Assembly (NCBI GenBank): GCA_963974475.1 | Contig: CAXBCR010000001.1 | Location: 186,001 to 250,000 of the forward strand | Source of the DNA: CAJXZP01 sp963974475 | Lineage (GTDB): Bacteria; Bacteroidota; Bacteroidia; Flavobacteriales_G; Salibacteraceae | Reading direction: 5' to 3' | Length of the DNA: 64,000 nucleotides | Shown: positions 52,201-61,185 of the stretch, one piece after another | Position numbering within the stretch: the stretch's first letter is position 1 | Layout: every line of letters begins with the position of its first letter | Program-made: the position numbers and the translations under genes | Notes under the pieces: generated by a model | What the model saw: the letters and a program-made list of their open reading frames with translations, nothing else | Told to the model about the DNA's origin: nothing | Databases searched by the model: none

Positions 52201-52510
52201 AAACCACATTTGAATTATTGGGGTCGAGTGCGAGACACCCAATGGAATAGGAACCTTGATTGTCAAAAATTGGTGAGAAAGTAACTCCCGCATTTATAGT
52301 TTTCCAAACGCCACCAGAAGCTGATGCGACATACATTTCTGCGGAATTTACTGGGTTAACTGCCAAATCCACTATTCTTCCGGAAGTAACAGCCGGACCC
52401 ACTTCTCTGAATGAAAAAATACTCAAATCTGATTCTTCTAGTTGCGCAAATAGAAGCTGTGGTGCCAAAAAAATAAGGATGGCTATTCTTACGATGTATC
52501 TAGTTTTCAT
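49283..52510 (-). CDS. Exported BNR/Asp-box repeat protein (sortilin/VPS10-like beta propeller)
   Basis: A 1075-residue protein with a signal peptide ending near 'QLLFAQ'. Residues about 30-730 form tandem beta-propeller repeats with many Asp-box motifs of the SxDxGxTW type ('SRDGGKSWDKM', 'TIDGGATWNKI', 'STDRGESWSKM', 'SVDAGENWLAL'). The remainder contains a FlgD-like Ig segment ('KAGLQTVNWDGKW') and a helical C-terminus. Homologues are often labelled glycosyl hydrolase, but no catalytic residues can be assigned. No T9SS tail. Probably a periplasmic or secreted glycan- or protein-binding protein. Confidence 0.88.
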   Translation of the reverse strand: MKTRYIVRIAILIFLAPQLLFAQLEESDLSIFSFREVGPAVTSGRIVDLAVNPVNSAEMYVASASGGVWKTINAGVTFSPIFDNQGSYSIGCLALDPNNSNVVWVGTGENNNQRSVAYGDGVYRSRDGGKSWDKMGLENSEHIGMIKVDPQNSNVIYVAAYGPLWSAGGDRGLYKTIDGGATWNKILEIDQYTGVNEIHLDPRNSNVIYATAHQRMRHVFTYVGGGAGSAMYKSTDGGKSFRKLKSGLPSSMGRIGMAVSPVNPDYVYAVIEAENEAGGFFRSTDRGESWSKMNTYKSSGNYYQELYCDPINVNKVFMMDTWAHVTYDGGKTVKKLGEKNKHVDNHCMWIDPTNTDHYFMGCDGGLYESYDNAKTWRFSPNLPVTQFYKVVTDNQAPFYGIYGGTQDNFSLGGPSRTRKNSGIDNYDWYVTNGGDGFESASDPENPNIVYAQAQYGWLVRYDKASGQTVPIQPQPGKDELAYRWNWDAPLIVSPHKATRLYFAANKVFKSDDRGNTWQTISPDLTRQLDRNAMKIMGSVPSVDAVMKNMSTTIYGNIVALSESPKKEGLLYVGTDDGLVQITEDDGANWRKVDGIKEVPAHTYVNQLVASMHDENVVYGAFNNHKRGDFKPYLFKSTNKGKTWVKISNGLPERGSVYTIAEDHVDPKLLFAGTEFGVFVSVDAGENWLALKGGLPTVAIRDMDIQREQNDLVLATFGRGFWVLDDYSALRQINAEAKNEDAVFFNNRPGLTFVYDAKYGYSGNGFQGASFWTGKNPELGAQFTFFVKDVPKTTKASRQESEKEARAKGEDVLYPSKDQLRKEAIEEAPYFIFVIKDSKGNEVKRFTKNAKAGLQTVNWDGKWSSFDVNSSKSPLSKTGSAYYAIPGNYTVSLFLATPNEIKMLVDQHSFELNVLNLNTLKADANEVVAFQKDLNNLDRVATGTNSYFKSLSNRVKKAKAASRVSTNADMSALKMLGELEAELQEMDIKLHGDKTLGKHQFEIEPSILDRIGLASWSSYSNQNQSTNIQNKDYTIAKDGLKKVLKSMAVINQKLTAIEGILNMKGAPYLNMELPKL

Positions 52511-52657
52511 AATTTAATTTTTGATTGACTCAAAGGTAATTTTGGTTTGTATTCTACCAAGGAATTTATTCTTAGGGTTTTTCACTTTTTTCACACCTTA
52601 ATTCCAAGCGCTAAAATGACGAAATCAAAGTCCCCCGATTATAAAATAATTTGAAAT

Positions 52658-53293
52658 TTATTCTCTTTCGAAACTTCCGTTTTTTGACACAAAATGTTTC
52701 ACATCTATAGCTAGTCTTTCTGTATTATAATTGGAATACTCGCCAGAAAAAGCTACACGTTTCTCGATAGTCTCTTCAAATTTCCCCATGGCATCCAATG
52801 CTAATTCACAAGCTTCTCTTACCCCATGATTACCTCCATCACAATGAGTTACGAAGTCATAATATTCATGTTCGCGACAATATTCGATAAATAACGGATT
52901 AGCCCTACGATTAATCATCACCCTAAAACCGACTTCTTTTGCAAGGGATAAATCTAATATATCATCGTATACAAACATTATTTCATCCGGGTCAATAGCA
53001 TGATGCTTTTTCAGAAATGCCAGTATTTCCACCTTGTTTTTTGCACTAGAAAATGTTGCATCCAAATGTTCTCTAGTGGCCCAATACTTGGCTGTAAGAT
53101 TATTCTCACCTGAAATTATAGCTACAATTGGCATTTGCATATTCTGTAACCAAAACCCAAACCGAAGCATGTTTACTCCCATAGAATCGGCTTCACTAAA
53201 AGTGCTTGACCGATTTTCATTTTTATGACCTGCGTGAAAAACCCCGTCCCAATCAAACAGAACCGCTTTAATTTTTGCTAATTTATTATTCAT
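52658..53293 (-). CDS. HAD-superfamily phosphatase, KdsC-like
   Basis: A 211-residue protein from ATG 53293. It aligns with KdsC (Kdo-8-phosphate phosphatase): motif I 'IKAVLFDWDGVFHAG' with the DxD pair, the following 'FSEADSMGVNMLRFG' (KdsC has F..KDG.G...L), motif II 'AIISGENN', a Lys in 'SAKNKVEIL', and motif IV 'VYDDILDLSLAKEVG'. The C-terminal 'GGNHGVREACELALDAM' matches the KdsC tail. The motif IV Gly is Tyr here. A role in Kdo synthesis is likely, but sialic acid or related sugar phosphatases are close relatives. Confidence 0.8.
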   Translation of the reverse strand: MNNKLAKIKAVLFDWDGVFHAGHKNENRSSTFSEADSMGVNMLRFGFWLQNMQMPIVAIISGENNLTAKYWATREHLDATFSSAKNKVEILAFLKKHHAIDPDEIMFVYDDILDLSLAKEVGFRVMINRRANPLFIEYCREHEYYDFVTHCDGGNHGVREACELALDAMGKFEETIEKRVAFSGEYSNYNTERLAIDVKHFVSKNGSFERE

Positions 53294-53382
53294 GGTTTTA
53301 TTTTTAATTTGTGATGTAAGCCTGACTAAATTAACCAAAATCTTATCCAAACACAGGTGAAATACTAATTCCTTTTGAGCTC

Positions 53383-55980
53383 CTATCGATCCATAAAAAC
53401 TCTTCCGTCCTCTTCCGTTTTTTGCAATTCAGTCAATCGGTCATCTATTCGTAATTGTAAATTATCGTAAGCAACGGCTTTTTCCTCATCCCCGTTTTTG
53501 CGATGCTTTTTGGCCATTGTTTTATAATAGTCTTTTAGATTCACCATTCCACTTACGGCATAGTATCTAACAAACCATGCCAACTCATTTTGAGCTTCCT
53601 TTTCCAAAATGGCTAAGCCACTTTTTTGTATTTGAATATTATCAACCCGCATTAAATAATCTTGGTAATAATTAATAAACCCCATCACATTATACCCTTC
53701 CGTTTTGGGATATAAACGATTAAAAAATGGGTTATTATCATCATTACCAAAAGCGGAATACACCTCCGCACATGCGAGTAACACCTCTACATTATCTTCA
53801 TTTTCATATCGTTTGGCATATTTCAAACCTAATGTAGAATCCACCACTGCCAAAGATTCAATCAAGCCACTAATGACTAAATACGAACTATCTTTATTAA
53901 TTTGATTTTCAAACTCACCGCTTAATCCCTCGGCCCAAGAATAATAATCTGATAGGGCAAAAACAGCTTCATATCGCACTTCCGAGTTTTCATCATGTTG
54001 CATGGTTGAAATCAAAACATTCTTTAATTTCAAATCCTCAATCTCATCAAACTTATCGTATTTAGAAACCGCTAACGACCGAATATCGGCCGAATTATCC
54101 AACATGGCATCTAGCAAGACTTCTTTAGCTACATTTACCTCTTCGGTTTCTTTATAAGCAAATTCCACGGCTTCGCGCTTATCCATATAAAGAGGGGCAT
54201 TGGCATACATAAATTTCATTTCTTGCATGGTGTGATTCTCTGTTTTAGTACAAACAAGAATTTTTCGCGCATCAAAATTCACTAAATCTGGTTTGGCATC
54301 TACTTTAAAACTAAAAGTTTGCTTTATGCTATCTACCATTACACTATAGGTTTGCCTAGCACCACCTTGGTACACATCAATATCCACCGGAAGTTTAAAC
54401 ATTGCGTACTCTTCCAAATCCTGTAATTGTTCTACGGTAATATGCTGTATCATTTTAGTGGAATCATACGCATAGGTAATTTCTAAATCAGGATGGCCTT
54501 TACCAAGAAACCATTGGTTAAAAAACCAATTTAAATCCTCTCCGGTTACTTCTTCAAAAGCCAACCGAAGCTGATGAATTTCTACCGATGTAAACTCATT
54601 TTCATGCAGGTATTGTTTAAGCGCGGCAAAAAAAGCTTCGTCTCCTACATAATTTCTCAACATGTGTAAAATACGTCCTCCTTTAGCATATGAATGACTA
54701 TCGAACATGTCATCCGGCTTATTGTAATGAAAGCGGATCATATCTTTTGCAGCACCATTCCTAACTTCATTCAAATAATTTCCTAGTTCATAGTACAAAC
54801 TTTCATCGGCTATCAACTTTCCGTATTTATGCTCTGCCCATAAATACTCACCGTAATTTGCAAAAGACTCATTTAAAGGAAGATTAGACCAGGATTCGCA
54901 AGTAACAACATCGCCAAACCAATGATGAAACAACTCGTGCGCCACGGTAGATTCGTTATCGCCATCAATCATTTCTCTACTGGTTTGTTGAACGAAATCT
55001 CCAAAAATAACGGCACCCACATTTTCCATGGCTCCTGACACATAATCGTGTACAATTACCTGAGAATATTTACTCCAAGGATACGGGTAGCCAAGCAAAT
55101 CGGAATAAAACGAAATCATTTCTGGAGTGTTTTTAAAAATCTCACGGGCATAAGGCTCGTAATCTTTATCCACATAATAATCTACCTTCATTCCGGCTAA
55201 TTCATCTTCTACCACAGCAAATTCACTCACCGCCATCATAAAAAGATAAGGCGCAATAGGTTTGTTTTGCACCCAAGTATCGGTTCTAGTTCCATCCGAG
55301 TTAGTTACCGAGCTCACCATATCTCCATTAGATAAAGTGACAAATTTTGAATCCACGGTCATCTCAATTTGATGTGTACATCGTTCATTTGGAGAATCTA
55401 TGGTAGGAAACCAAACCGAATTTGCTTCTGTTTCCCCTTGCGTCCACAATTGCTGTGGCTTGTTGGGGTGGTCATTTAATGGGTTAATAAAATACAAGCC
55501 TTTATCATCCGTAACCGCACTTCCTGCATTGGTTAGGCGTTCTTCTGGTTTGGCTACATAATTAATTTTAATAGTCAGGATTTCCGTATTTCCAAAATTT
55601 CTTGGTAATTGAATTGCTAATACATCATGCGTATAGGAATAGTCAAGAATAGTCGTCAGCGAGCCATCTAATAAAGCAACAGATTTTATTTCCATCCCTT
55701 TGGCATCTAATACTACCCTATCCGTTTTATAAAAATACGGTTTCAATGTTAATTTTGCCTCTCCATTCAAATACTGCTTATCCCAGTCAAAGCGCACTTT
55801 TAAATCGGTATGAATAATATCAATTGTTCGGGTGCGTGAAGCTCGATACGGAGATTCTGAAAAGACCTCAACTGCAGCCAACTCTACCGCATTATCCAGA
55901 TACACCGCACTATTTTCTGTAGGTTTACAAGCGGTTAAAACACTTATAAGAATAGATATTGCAATTAAATAATTTCTCAT
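53383..55980 (-). CDS. M1-family aminopeptidase, lipoprotein
   Basis: An 865-residue protein with signal peptide and lipobox 'LTAC' (about Cys18). The M1 catalytic domain shows the exopeptidase motif 'SGAMENVGAVIFGD' (near residue 315) and the zinc site 'HELFHHW' (near 345) with the third ligand Glu in 'NLPLNESFANYGEYLW'. The C-terminal 250 residues are helical, HEAT-like repeats. It should cleave N-terminal residues from peptides at the periplasmic or cell surface. It is a monocistronic gene, divergent from the biotin carrier gene. Confidence 0.93.
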   Translation of the reverse strand: MRNYLIAISILISVLTACKPTENSAVYLDNAVELAAVEVFSESPYRASRTRTIDIIHTDLKVRFDWDKQYLNGEAKLTLKPYFYKTDRVVLDAKGMEIKSVALLDGSLTTILDYSYTHDVLAIQLPRNFGNTEILTIKINYVAKPEERLTNAGSAVTDDKGLYFINPLNDHPNKPQQLWTQGETEANSVWFPTIDSPNERCTHQIEMTVDSKFVTLSNGDMVSSVTNSDGTRTDTWVQNKPIAPYLFMMAVSEFAVVEDELAGMKVDYYVDKDYEPYAREIFKNTPEMISFYSDLLGYPYPWSKYSQVIVHDYVSGAMENVGAVIFGDFVQQTSREMIDGDNESTVAHELFHHWFGDVVTCESWSNLPLNESFANYGEYLWAEHKYGKLIADESLYYELGNYLNEVRNGAAKDMIRFHYNKPDDMFDSHSYAKGGRILHMLRNYVGDEAFFAALKQYLHENEFTSVEIHQLRLAFEEVTGEDLNWFFNQWFLGKGHPDLEITYAYDSTKMIQHITVEQLQDLEEYAMFKLPVDIDVYQGGARQTYSVMVDSIKQTFSFKVDAKPDLVNFDARKILVCTKTENHTMQEMKFMYANAPLYMDKREAVEFAYKETEEVNVAKEVLLDAMLDNSADIRSLAVSKYDKFDEIEDLKLKNVLISTMQHDENSEVRYEAVFALSDYYSWAEGLSGEFENQINKDSSYLVISGLIESLAVVDSTLGLKYAKRYENEDNVEVLLACAEVYSAFGNDDNNPFFNRLYPKTEGYNVMGFINYYQDYLMRVDNIQIQKSGLAILEKEAQNELAWFVRYYAVSGMVNLKDYYKTMAKKHRKNGDEEKAVAYDNLQLRIDDRLTELQKTEEDGRVFMDR

Positions 55981-56155
55981 AATTAAAATTTATTCCCAAA
56001 AGAATGGATTCCAATTTGGTTCTGCGCGCAAGATAAGAAAGTACATAGTACTAGACATTAAATAGCTTCACCCAAATTAGGATTCACGACAAAAAAAAGA
56101 AATGATGACTACGGCTAAAACTTAGATTCGTTTACCAATTGCGCCAAAAGAGTAT

Positions 56156-56163
56156 TACTTTTG
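56156..56163 (+). promoter_or_regulatory. Promoter box of the biotin carrier protein gene
   Basis: TACTTTTG matches TAnnTTTG, 18 bases before the ATG at 56182. A TTG occurs upstream but at a spacing of 14, shorter than consensus. Confidence 0.4.
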
Positions 56164-56181
56164 AAATCTAAATTTTAGACC

Positions 56182-56688
56182 ATGTACAATATCACAATAA
56201 ACAATAAGACATACGATGTAATTCCTCAAAATGGAGAAACCCCAACGGGAACCATAAATGGTGCACATTATGATTTGGACATGGCCCAAAAAGACGCTAC
56301 CAATTGGATAATTAACAAAGACGGAAAGGAGTATAGAGTTGAAGTTGCCCAATTAGACACGGATAACAAAACAGCAATTTTGCGTATTAATGGTCGTAAA
56401 TATGAACTTACCCTTAAAGACCAATTTGACCAACTATTAAAAGATTTAGGTCTTGAAAATATGGCGGTTAAAAAAATCAGCGAGATCAAATCTCCTATGC
56501 CAGGATTGGTATTGGATATTTTGGTAAAGGCGGGTGACACCATCAAAAAAGGTGACCAGGTATTAGTTTTAGAAGCGATGAAAATGGAAAACATCATTAA
56601 ATCTCAAACCGATGCCGTAGTTAAAAGTGTAGCGATTGAAACAGGTGTTGCAGTTGAAAAAGGACAGGTTTTAATCAAGTTTGAGTAA
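56182..56688 (+). CDS. Biotin carboxyl carrier protein
   Basis: A 168-residue carrier subunit of a biotin-dependent carboxylase. Residues 1-90 are a beta-rich adaptor region. The C-terminal lipoyl/biotinyl domain (98-168) has the biotinylation motif 'EAMKMEN' with K134, preceded by 'IKSPMPGLVLDILVKAGD'. This N-terminal layout is closer to carriers of propionyl-CoA/acyl-CoA carboxylases and oxaloacetate decarboxylases in Bacteroidota than to AccB of E. coli. No carboxylase gene is adjacent. The biotin ligase at 25470-26216 is a candidate modifier. Confidence 0.9.
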   Translation: MYNITINNKTYDVIPQNGETPTGTINGAHYDLDMAQKDATNWIINKDGKEYRVEVAQLDTDNKTAILRINGRKYELTLKDQFDQLLKDLGLENMAVKKISEIKSPMPGLVLDILVKAGDTIKKGDQVLVLEAMKMENIIKSQTDAVVKSVAIETGVAVEKGQVLIKFE

Positions 56689-56692
56689 CCAA

Positions 56693-58186
56693 TTACTCTT
56701 CTATTTGAATAATTTCTACTCCATTCAGGGAAGAAAATAACGGAAAATTGGCTTCATCGCCATTAATCACCACCGTGTAACCCTTGGCTAATATTTCATT
56801 CATCTTTTCTAGGCTGGGTACTTGGGTATAGGCCGTATACGAAGTGTAAAACATGAATTCAATGGGTCTATTAACGCCAAAAACCACCAACTTTTCCCCT
56901 TCCGTATTTTCATCAAAATTTTTATAGGCATTTACCCACGCTGGGTTTCGTTCTCTTTTTTCAAACGGTTTAAGTCTTTCTACACTAAATCGAATGGGTA
57001 AAATTAACAACAAGCCCACTATCACTTTTTCCAACCATAATCGCGGTAATTTTATTTCCTTACGGAGTATAGAATCAATAAAAGTGGCAATCATAATGAA
57101 TATGGCTGGTGCTGCAAATAGCGTATATCCTTGCATTTTGGTAGCTACCGCAGAAAAGAATAGATAGGGAAGTAAAAACCAAATTGAAATAGCCCAATAC
57201 CGAAAGTCTAGTTTTTGCTTCATCGTTCGGTACAAAAACCAAAGCACGGGTAGGTAAACTAATTCCCCATAATTAATTCTAAGTTTTTCGAAATGATAAA
57301 ACCAGCTTCCTCCTTGATCGGCTAATACCTCGGTAATGTGTAGCATATTATACGCTGATTCCCATTGATACTCATTAGCAAATCTGGTTATTGCATACCA
57401 CTGCCACGGCAATGCCACGATTACCACAACCAATATGGCCTTGCCTAATTCAATTATCAGTTCTTTTTTAGCATAGGAATTATAATATTGAGAAAGTGCC
57501 AACCAAACCGGTATCACAACTAAAGCGGGCAACCATTTAGATAAAATGGCACAACCCAAAAAAAATGCAAAAAGCAAGTTATATCCTTTGTACTTTGTCT
57601 TAAAAAAAAGAACAGCCGCATACACCGAGAACAACACAAAGACCATGAAAAATAAATCAATATGATCGGTCGCCACACGTCCTGACGCTATTTCTAAAAT
57701 CACCCCATTAATAGAATACAGAAAAGCAGCCAACAAGCCCACTCGTTTATTGAAAAGCTCTTTTGATAGCAAATAAATCACGAAAATACCGGTGGAAAAT
57801 AATAGTACTGAAGGCAGTCTTAAGGCTAATTCATTTACCCCAAACACCGCCATACTCGCGGCCATACTCCATAAGGGTAATGGTTGTTTATGCATCCAAA
57901 TATGGTTGGAGGCCCACTCTCTGAAATCAAAATCTAAAACGGGATTGGCATAGAGCATCGGTTTAAAAGGATTTGAAATTAGATTTTTGGCAACCAATGC
58001 ATGGTATCGTTCATCCCAATCATGGAGGTAAAAATCGGTAGACATGTAGACCACAAGGACTAATCCACTTAAAGCGATGGCTACAATTTGATAGGAACTA
58101 TTTTCGATGAGAAGTTTTTTATACGCCCAGAAATAAATAAGGCACACCACCAAAATCGTTACCACTCCGTAAATTAGATTATTCAT
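56693..58186 (-). CDS. Membrane glycosyltransferase, GT39/ArnT-like
   Basis: A 497-residue protein with about twelve predicted membrane helices. The first periplasmic loop has the GT-C catalytic motif 'LHDWDERYHALVAKNL' (DxE type). The following 'FVNELALRLPSVL'-like stretch and long hydrophobic segments match PMT/ArnT proteins. These enzymes transfer sugars from polyprenyl phosphate carriers to lipid A or proteins in the periplasm. It overlaps the preceding gene by 4 bases (ATGA), showing coupled translation of two GT-C proteins. Confidence 0.85.
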   Translation of the reverse strand: MNNLIYGVVTILVVCLIYFWAYKKLLIENSSYQIVAIALSGLVLVVYMSTDFYLHDWDERYHALVAKNLISNPFKPMLYANPVLDFDFREWASNHIWMHKQPLPLWSMAASMAVFGVNELALRLPSVLLFSTGIFVIYLLSKELFNKRVGLLAAFLYSINGVILEIASGRVATDHIDLFFMVFVLFSVYAAVLFFKTKYKGYNLLFAFFLGCAILSKWLPALVVIPVWLALSQYYNSYAKKELIIELGKAILVVVIVALPWQWYAITRFANEYQWESAYNMLHITEVLADQGGSWFYHFEKLRINYGELVYLPVLWFLYRTMKQKLDFRYWAISIWFLLPYLFFSAVATKMQGYTLFAAPAIFIMIATFIDSILRKEIKLPRLWLEKVIVGLLLILPIRFSVERLKPFEKRERNPAWVNAYKNFDENTEGEKLVVFGVNRPIEFMFYTSYTAYTQVPSLEKMNEILAKGYTVVINGDEANFPLFSSLNGVEIIQIEE

Positions 58187-60015
58187 TCACCCGCGATTTT
58201 TTCATACACTTCTGTTCGTAAATCATCTACATACAGCTTTTTGTTCCCTCTATACCAAACCAGCACTCTCAACTTATCTTCTGCGGTTCGCACTTCGGGA
58301 GTTAAGTAATCCATTTGTATTTTGTTCCATTTGCCCGGAACGAGATTTAGTGTTTTGGCCTCAATGGTTCTATACTTGTACGGATACCCGTTATAGGAAA
58401 AATGGGCTACCAAACTGAACGGATTTTCGATGTCGGTACTATCCACAAAAACATTTGCGGTAACTCGCACCCAAGCATGATCCGACAACGTTAAATCTGA
58501 ATAGGTTTTTTCGATGTATGGCGAGAATTCCTTTTCTGAATTCAACTCAAATGAACAACAACCAGTAAAAGAAATTTGCGAAGCATAAGCGGCACTATCA
58601 TCAAAGGAAAGCGCGTAATCAGCGGTTTTTACATACTCCTGTTCATTTACGAATCCTTGCTTTCCATCTAAGCCACGGTCTATTAGCAATAGTTTTCTAT
58701 CCTCATCAGTTACGGACAATTTACCAAAAACAGCCCAATAGTAAGCCTCCGTCATTCGGTCACCATGCAAGACCCCTCGATGAAATTGAAGTACCTGAAA
58801 TAGATTAAAGCTGACTAATAAAACCAGAAAACCACTTATTAAATAGTGTTTTATTCCTTTTTGTTTAAATGCCCAATCCATAAAATAACCTAAACCAATT
58901 GCCATTATTGGGTAGGAAGAAACCATTGCCCGCTGGCTAAAAGATTGCGCATACCACCAAGTGGTCCAACTAGATACTAAGTATAAATTAAACACGAAAT
59001 AGGTAAATAAGGCGTAAAAAATGGGTCGGTTATTTCTATAAATCAAATAAAAACCTGCAATAGCAATACTCATGATGGGTGTGAAAACCAACCATCCTTT
59101 TCGGTAACTAAATAAAAATTTCCAGGTATGCGGACGCAGTAAATCGAGTCCTTCACCCGCATTAGCACCATAACTATTGAACAAAAATTTACCTGAGTAA
59201 ATTTTCCAGTAGCCTAACTGCATCATTCCAATTCCTGCAATAATCAATGCAAACCACATTATTTGAAACTTATAACGCCATAAGAGATCTCTTTTTTTAA
59301 CCAGTGATTCTAAGCTAGTCACGTTCCATAGCAATGGAATAATTAGCACCACAATTTCGGTAGGACGACTGAGAATCATGAGTCCTGCAACCAAGCTCAA
59401 AGCAATAATAAATTGAGGTTTAAACCCCTCATGCCAACGAATGGTTAACCATAAAACTAGCGCATATCCGGTAAATAAATAATTCTGAGACATGGCGTTT
59501 TGACCATACATCGTAATATGTACCAAGTAGTTAGTCGCAAACACGATGAGCAGCAAGGTGAACATAACCACCTTTTCTTTAAAGAACTTATTCAACACCT
59601 TGGCGGTAAACCAAAGTCCAATTAACGAATACAAAATACCACCCGAGAAAATGGCATATTGAAATGGAGCAGAAAGCCCATCTACCGGAAATGAAGAAAA
59701 ATGAGCAACTAACCAGCCAATAAAAAAGAATGGAGAATACAAAATTGCCATTCCCATCGAATATTTCATTACGCTAATGCCATCGGGCATGGTTACAATT
59801 TGGTAAAAAGTTGCGGTGCTATGATAGGTCTCAATTAATTTTAGGATGACCGCATCATTTTGGAGGCCTAAATCATGATAAATAAAAGTAAGAGGAAGGT
59901 ATAAATAGTATCCAAAAACATCCCAAGAAAGGATATTGCTAGGGATAAATTTGACATTCATAAACACAATGAAAATAGCTAAAAAACCTACAAATATTTT
60001 CAATTTTTTACTCAT
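58183..60015 (-). CDS. Large membrane protein, probable GT-C glycosyltransferase
   Basis: A 610-residue protein from ATG 60015 (MSKKLKIFVGFLA). About ten membrane helices occupy residues 1-440. The first loop carries 'LSWDVFGYYLYLPLTFIYHD', a WD motif in the place of the GT-C catalytic Asp. The last 170 residues form a soluble beta domain ('FSLVAHFSYNGYPYKYRTIE'), perhaps a carbohydrate-binding or Ig-like module. It overlaps the ArnT-like gene. Substrate not recognised. Confidence 0.75.
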   Translation of the reverse strand: MSKKLKIFVGFLAIFIVFMNVKFIPSNILSWDVFGYYLYLPLTFIYHDLGLQNDAVILKLIETYHSTATFYQIVTMPDGISVMKYSMGMAILYSPFFFIGWLVAHFSSFPVDGLSAPFQYAIFSGGILYSLIGLWFTAKVLNKFFKEKVVMFTLLLIVFATNYLVHITMYGQNAMSQNYLFTGYALVLWLTIRWHEGFKPQFIIALSLVAGLMILSRPTEIVVLIIPLLWNVTSLESLVKKRDLLWRYKFQIMWFALIIAGIGMMQLGYWKIYSGKFLFNSYGANAGEGLDLLRPHTWKFLFSYRKGWLVFTPIMSIAIAGFYLIYRNNRPIFYALFTYFVFNLYLVSSWTTWWYAQSFSQRAMVSSYPIMAIGLGYFMDWAFKQKGIKHYLISGFLVLLVSFNLFQVLQFHRGVLHGDRMTEAYYWAVFGKLSVTDEDRKLLLIDRGLDGKQGFVNEQEYVKTADYALSFDDSAAYASQISFTGCCSFELNSEKEFSPYIEKTYSDLTLSDHAWVRVTANVFVDSTDIENPFSLVAHFSYNGYPYKYRTIEAKTLNLVPGKWNKIQMDYLTPEVRTAEDKLRVLVWYRGNKKLYVDDLRTEVYEKIAGE

Positions 60016-60061
60016 TTTATCGTTCTTATTAAGAGTAGCAAAATAAAATTTAATCCCAAAT

Positions 60062-60100
60062 AAAAAAGCCATTTTCTCATCAAAATGAAAAAATGGCTTT
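60062..60100 (-). terminator. Terminator of the kdsA / transaldolase-CBS operon
   Basis: Stem AAAGCCATTTT (60065-60075) with AAAATGGCTTT (60090-60100), followed on the minus strand by six T. It is about 40 bases after the stop of the transaldolase-CBS gene. Confidence 0.8.
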
Positions 60101-60139
60101 AACTGTATTTTACAATAAGCTCTTCAATTAAGAAGCTTA

Positions 60140-61150
60140 TTATTTAATCATATCTTGTACATCCAAAAGACCTACCACTTTACCTTGAGAAACTACCACT
60201 AAAGAATCTACTTTAGTATCAGCAAACATAGCTTGTGCTTTGTATAATAACTCTTCTGCATCAATTGTTTTCGGTGCAGTTAAACCTAAGTCTCCCATTT
60301 TGGTATTAACCGCATCGGTTCCTTTTGATTCCATTAATCTACGTAAATCGCCATCGGTAAAAATACCTGCAGCAGCACCGTTAGCATCAACTACAGATAC
60401 AGCTCCGTAACCACCAGCAGTCATTTTAACTAAAGCATCGGTAACCGTAGCATCCATACCTACGTGTGGATTTTTAGCACCAACTACATCCTTAACTTTA
60501 GCAGTCATGATGTGAGTATCTTGGGTAAATTGATCCGTTCCAATTGTTGTGAAATGGTTTAAAGTAGCTGCTTTTACAATTTTCCAAGGAGCGGTAAATG
60601 TATGTACACCTACATTGATTGCATTACGCATGTGCTCTACTGTACGTACAGATGAGAACATGATTTTAGAATCATATCCGTAATATTCAACAGCATTCAC
60701 ACATTGCTCAACTAAAGCCAATGCATCATTACCTTGATCTTGTAAACGACCTACAAGCGGGCATACATAAGTAGCACCTGCTTCCATAGCCAAATACGCT
60801 TGTTGTAAAGTGTACACCAAATGGATGTTCACCATAAAACCTTCATCAGTCAGTTTTTTACATGCTTTCACACCTTCTAAACTCATTGGGATTTTGTAAA
60901 CCGTTTTGTTACGATCTAAACCTAATGCTTCTTGACGGTATGCTTCCGCAATTACTTCATCAGCAGTATCACCTAAAGCTTCAATTTGAAGAATGTCTAC
61001 AATTTTTGAAAGCTCCACAATAGTACCATCAATATCGGTAATTCCGTGACGGTGCATAAAAGTTGGAGTAGTTGTAAGACCTGTAAAAAAGCCCAATTCC
61101 ATTGCTTCTTTAATCTCTCCTAAATCAGCTGAATCTAAATATAATTCCAT
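60140..61150 (-). CDS. Transaldolase/FSA-like domain fused to a KdsD-type CBS pair
   Basis: A 336-residue fusion. Residues 1-215 align end to end with fructose-6-phosphate aldolase/transaldolase: 'MELYLDSADL' (D6), 'GLTTTPTF', Schiff-base lysine K86 in 'VYKIPMSLEGV', 'AGATYVCPLVGR', and an 'FTQD' end. Residues 218-336 form two CBS domains whose 'AGIFTDGDLRRLM' (263-275) and 'VGLLDVQDMI' are closest to the CBS half of KdsD, arabinose-5-phosphate isomerase. The SIS isomerase domain of KdsD is absent. Active-site differences from E. coli FSA are T28 for Asn28, C130 for Ala129 and L132 for Tyr131. It follows kdsA by 35 bases and shares its terminator. A role in supplying arabinose 5-phosphate to KdsA is inferred. 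Confidence 0.93.
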   Translation of the reverse strand: MELYLDSADLGEIKEAMELGFFTGLTTTPTFMHRHGITDIDGTIVELSKIVDILQIEALGDTADEVIAEAYRQEALGLDRNKTVYKIPMSLEGVKACKKLTDEGFMVNIHLVYTLQQAYLAMEAGATYVCPLVGRLQDQGNDALALVEQCVNAVEYYGYDSKIMFSSVRTVEHMRNAINVGVHTFTAPWKIVKAATLNHFTTIGTDQFTQDTHIMTAKVKDVVGAKNPHVGMDATVTDALVKMTAGGYGAVSVVDANGAAAGIFTDGDLRRLMESKGTDAVNTKMGDLGLTAPKTIDAEELLYKAQAMFADTKVDSLVVVSQGKVVGLLDVQDMIK

Positions 61151-61185
61151 TTTGTTACGTTTTCTTAATTTGTAATTTTCACTAA

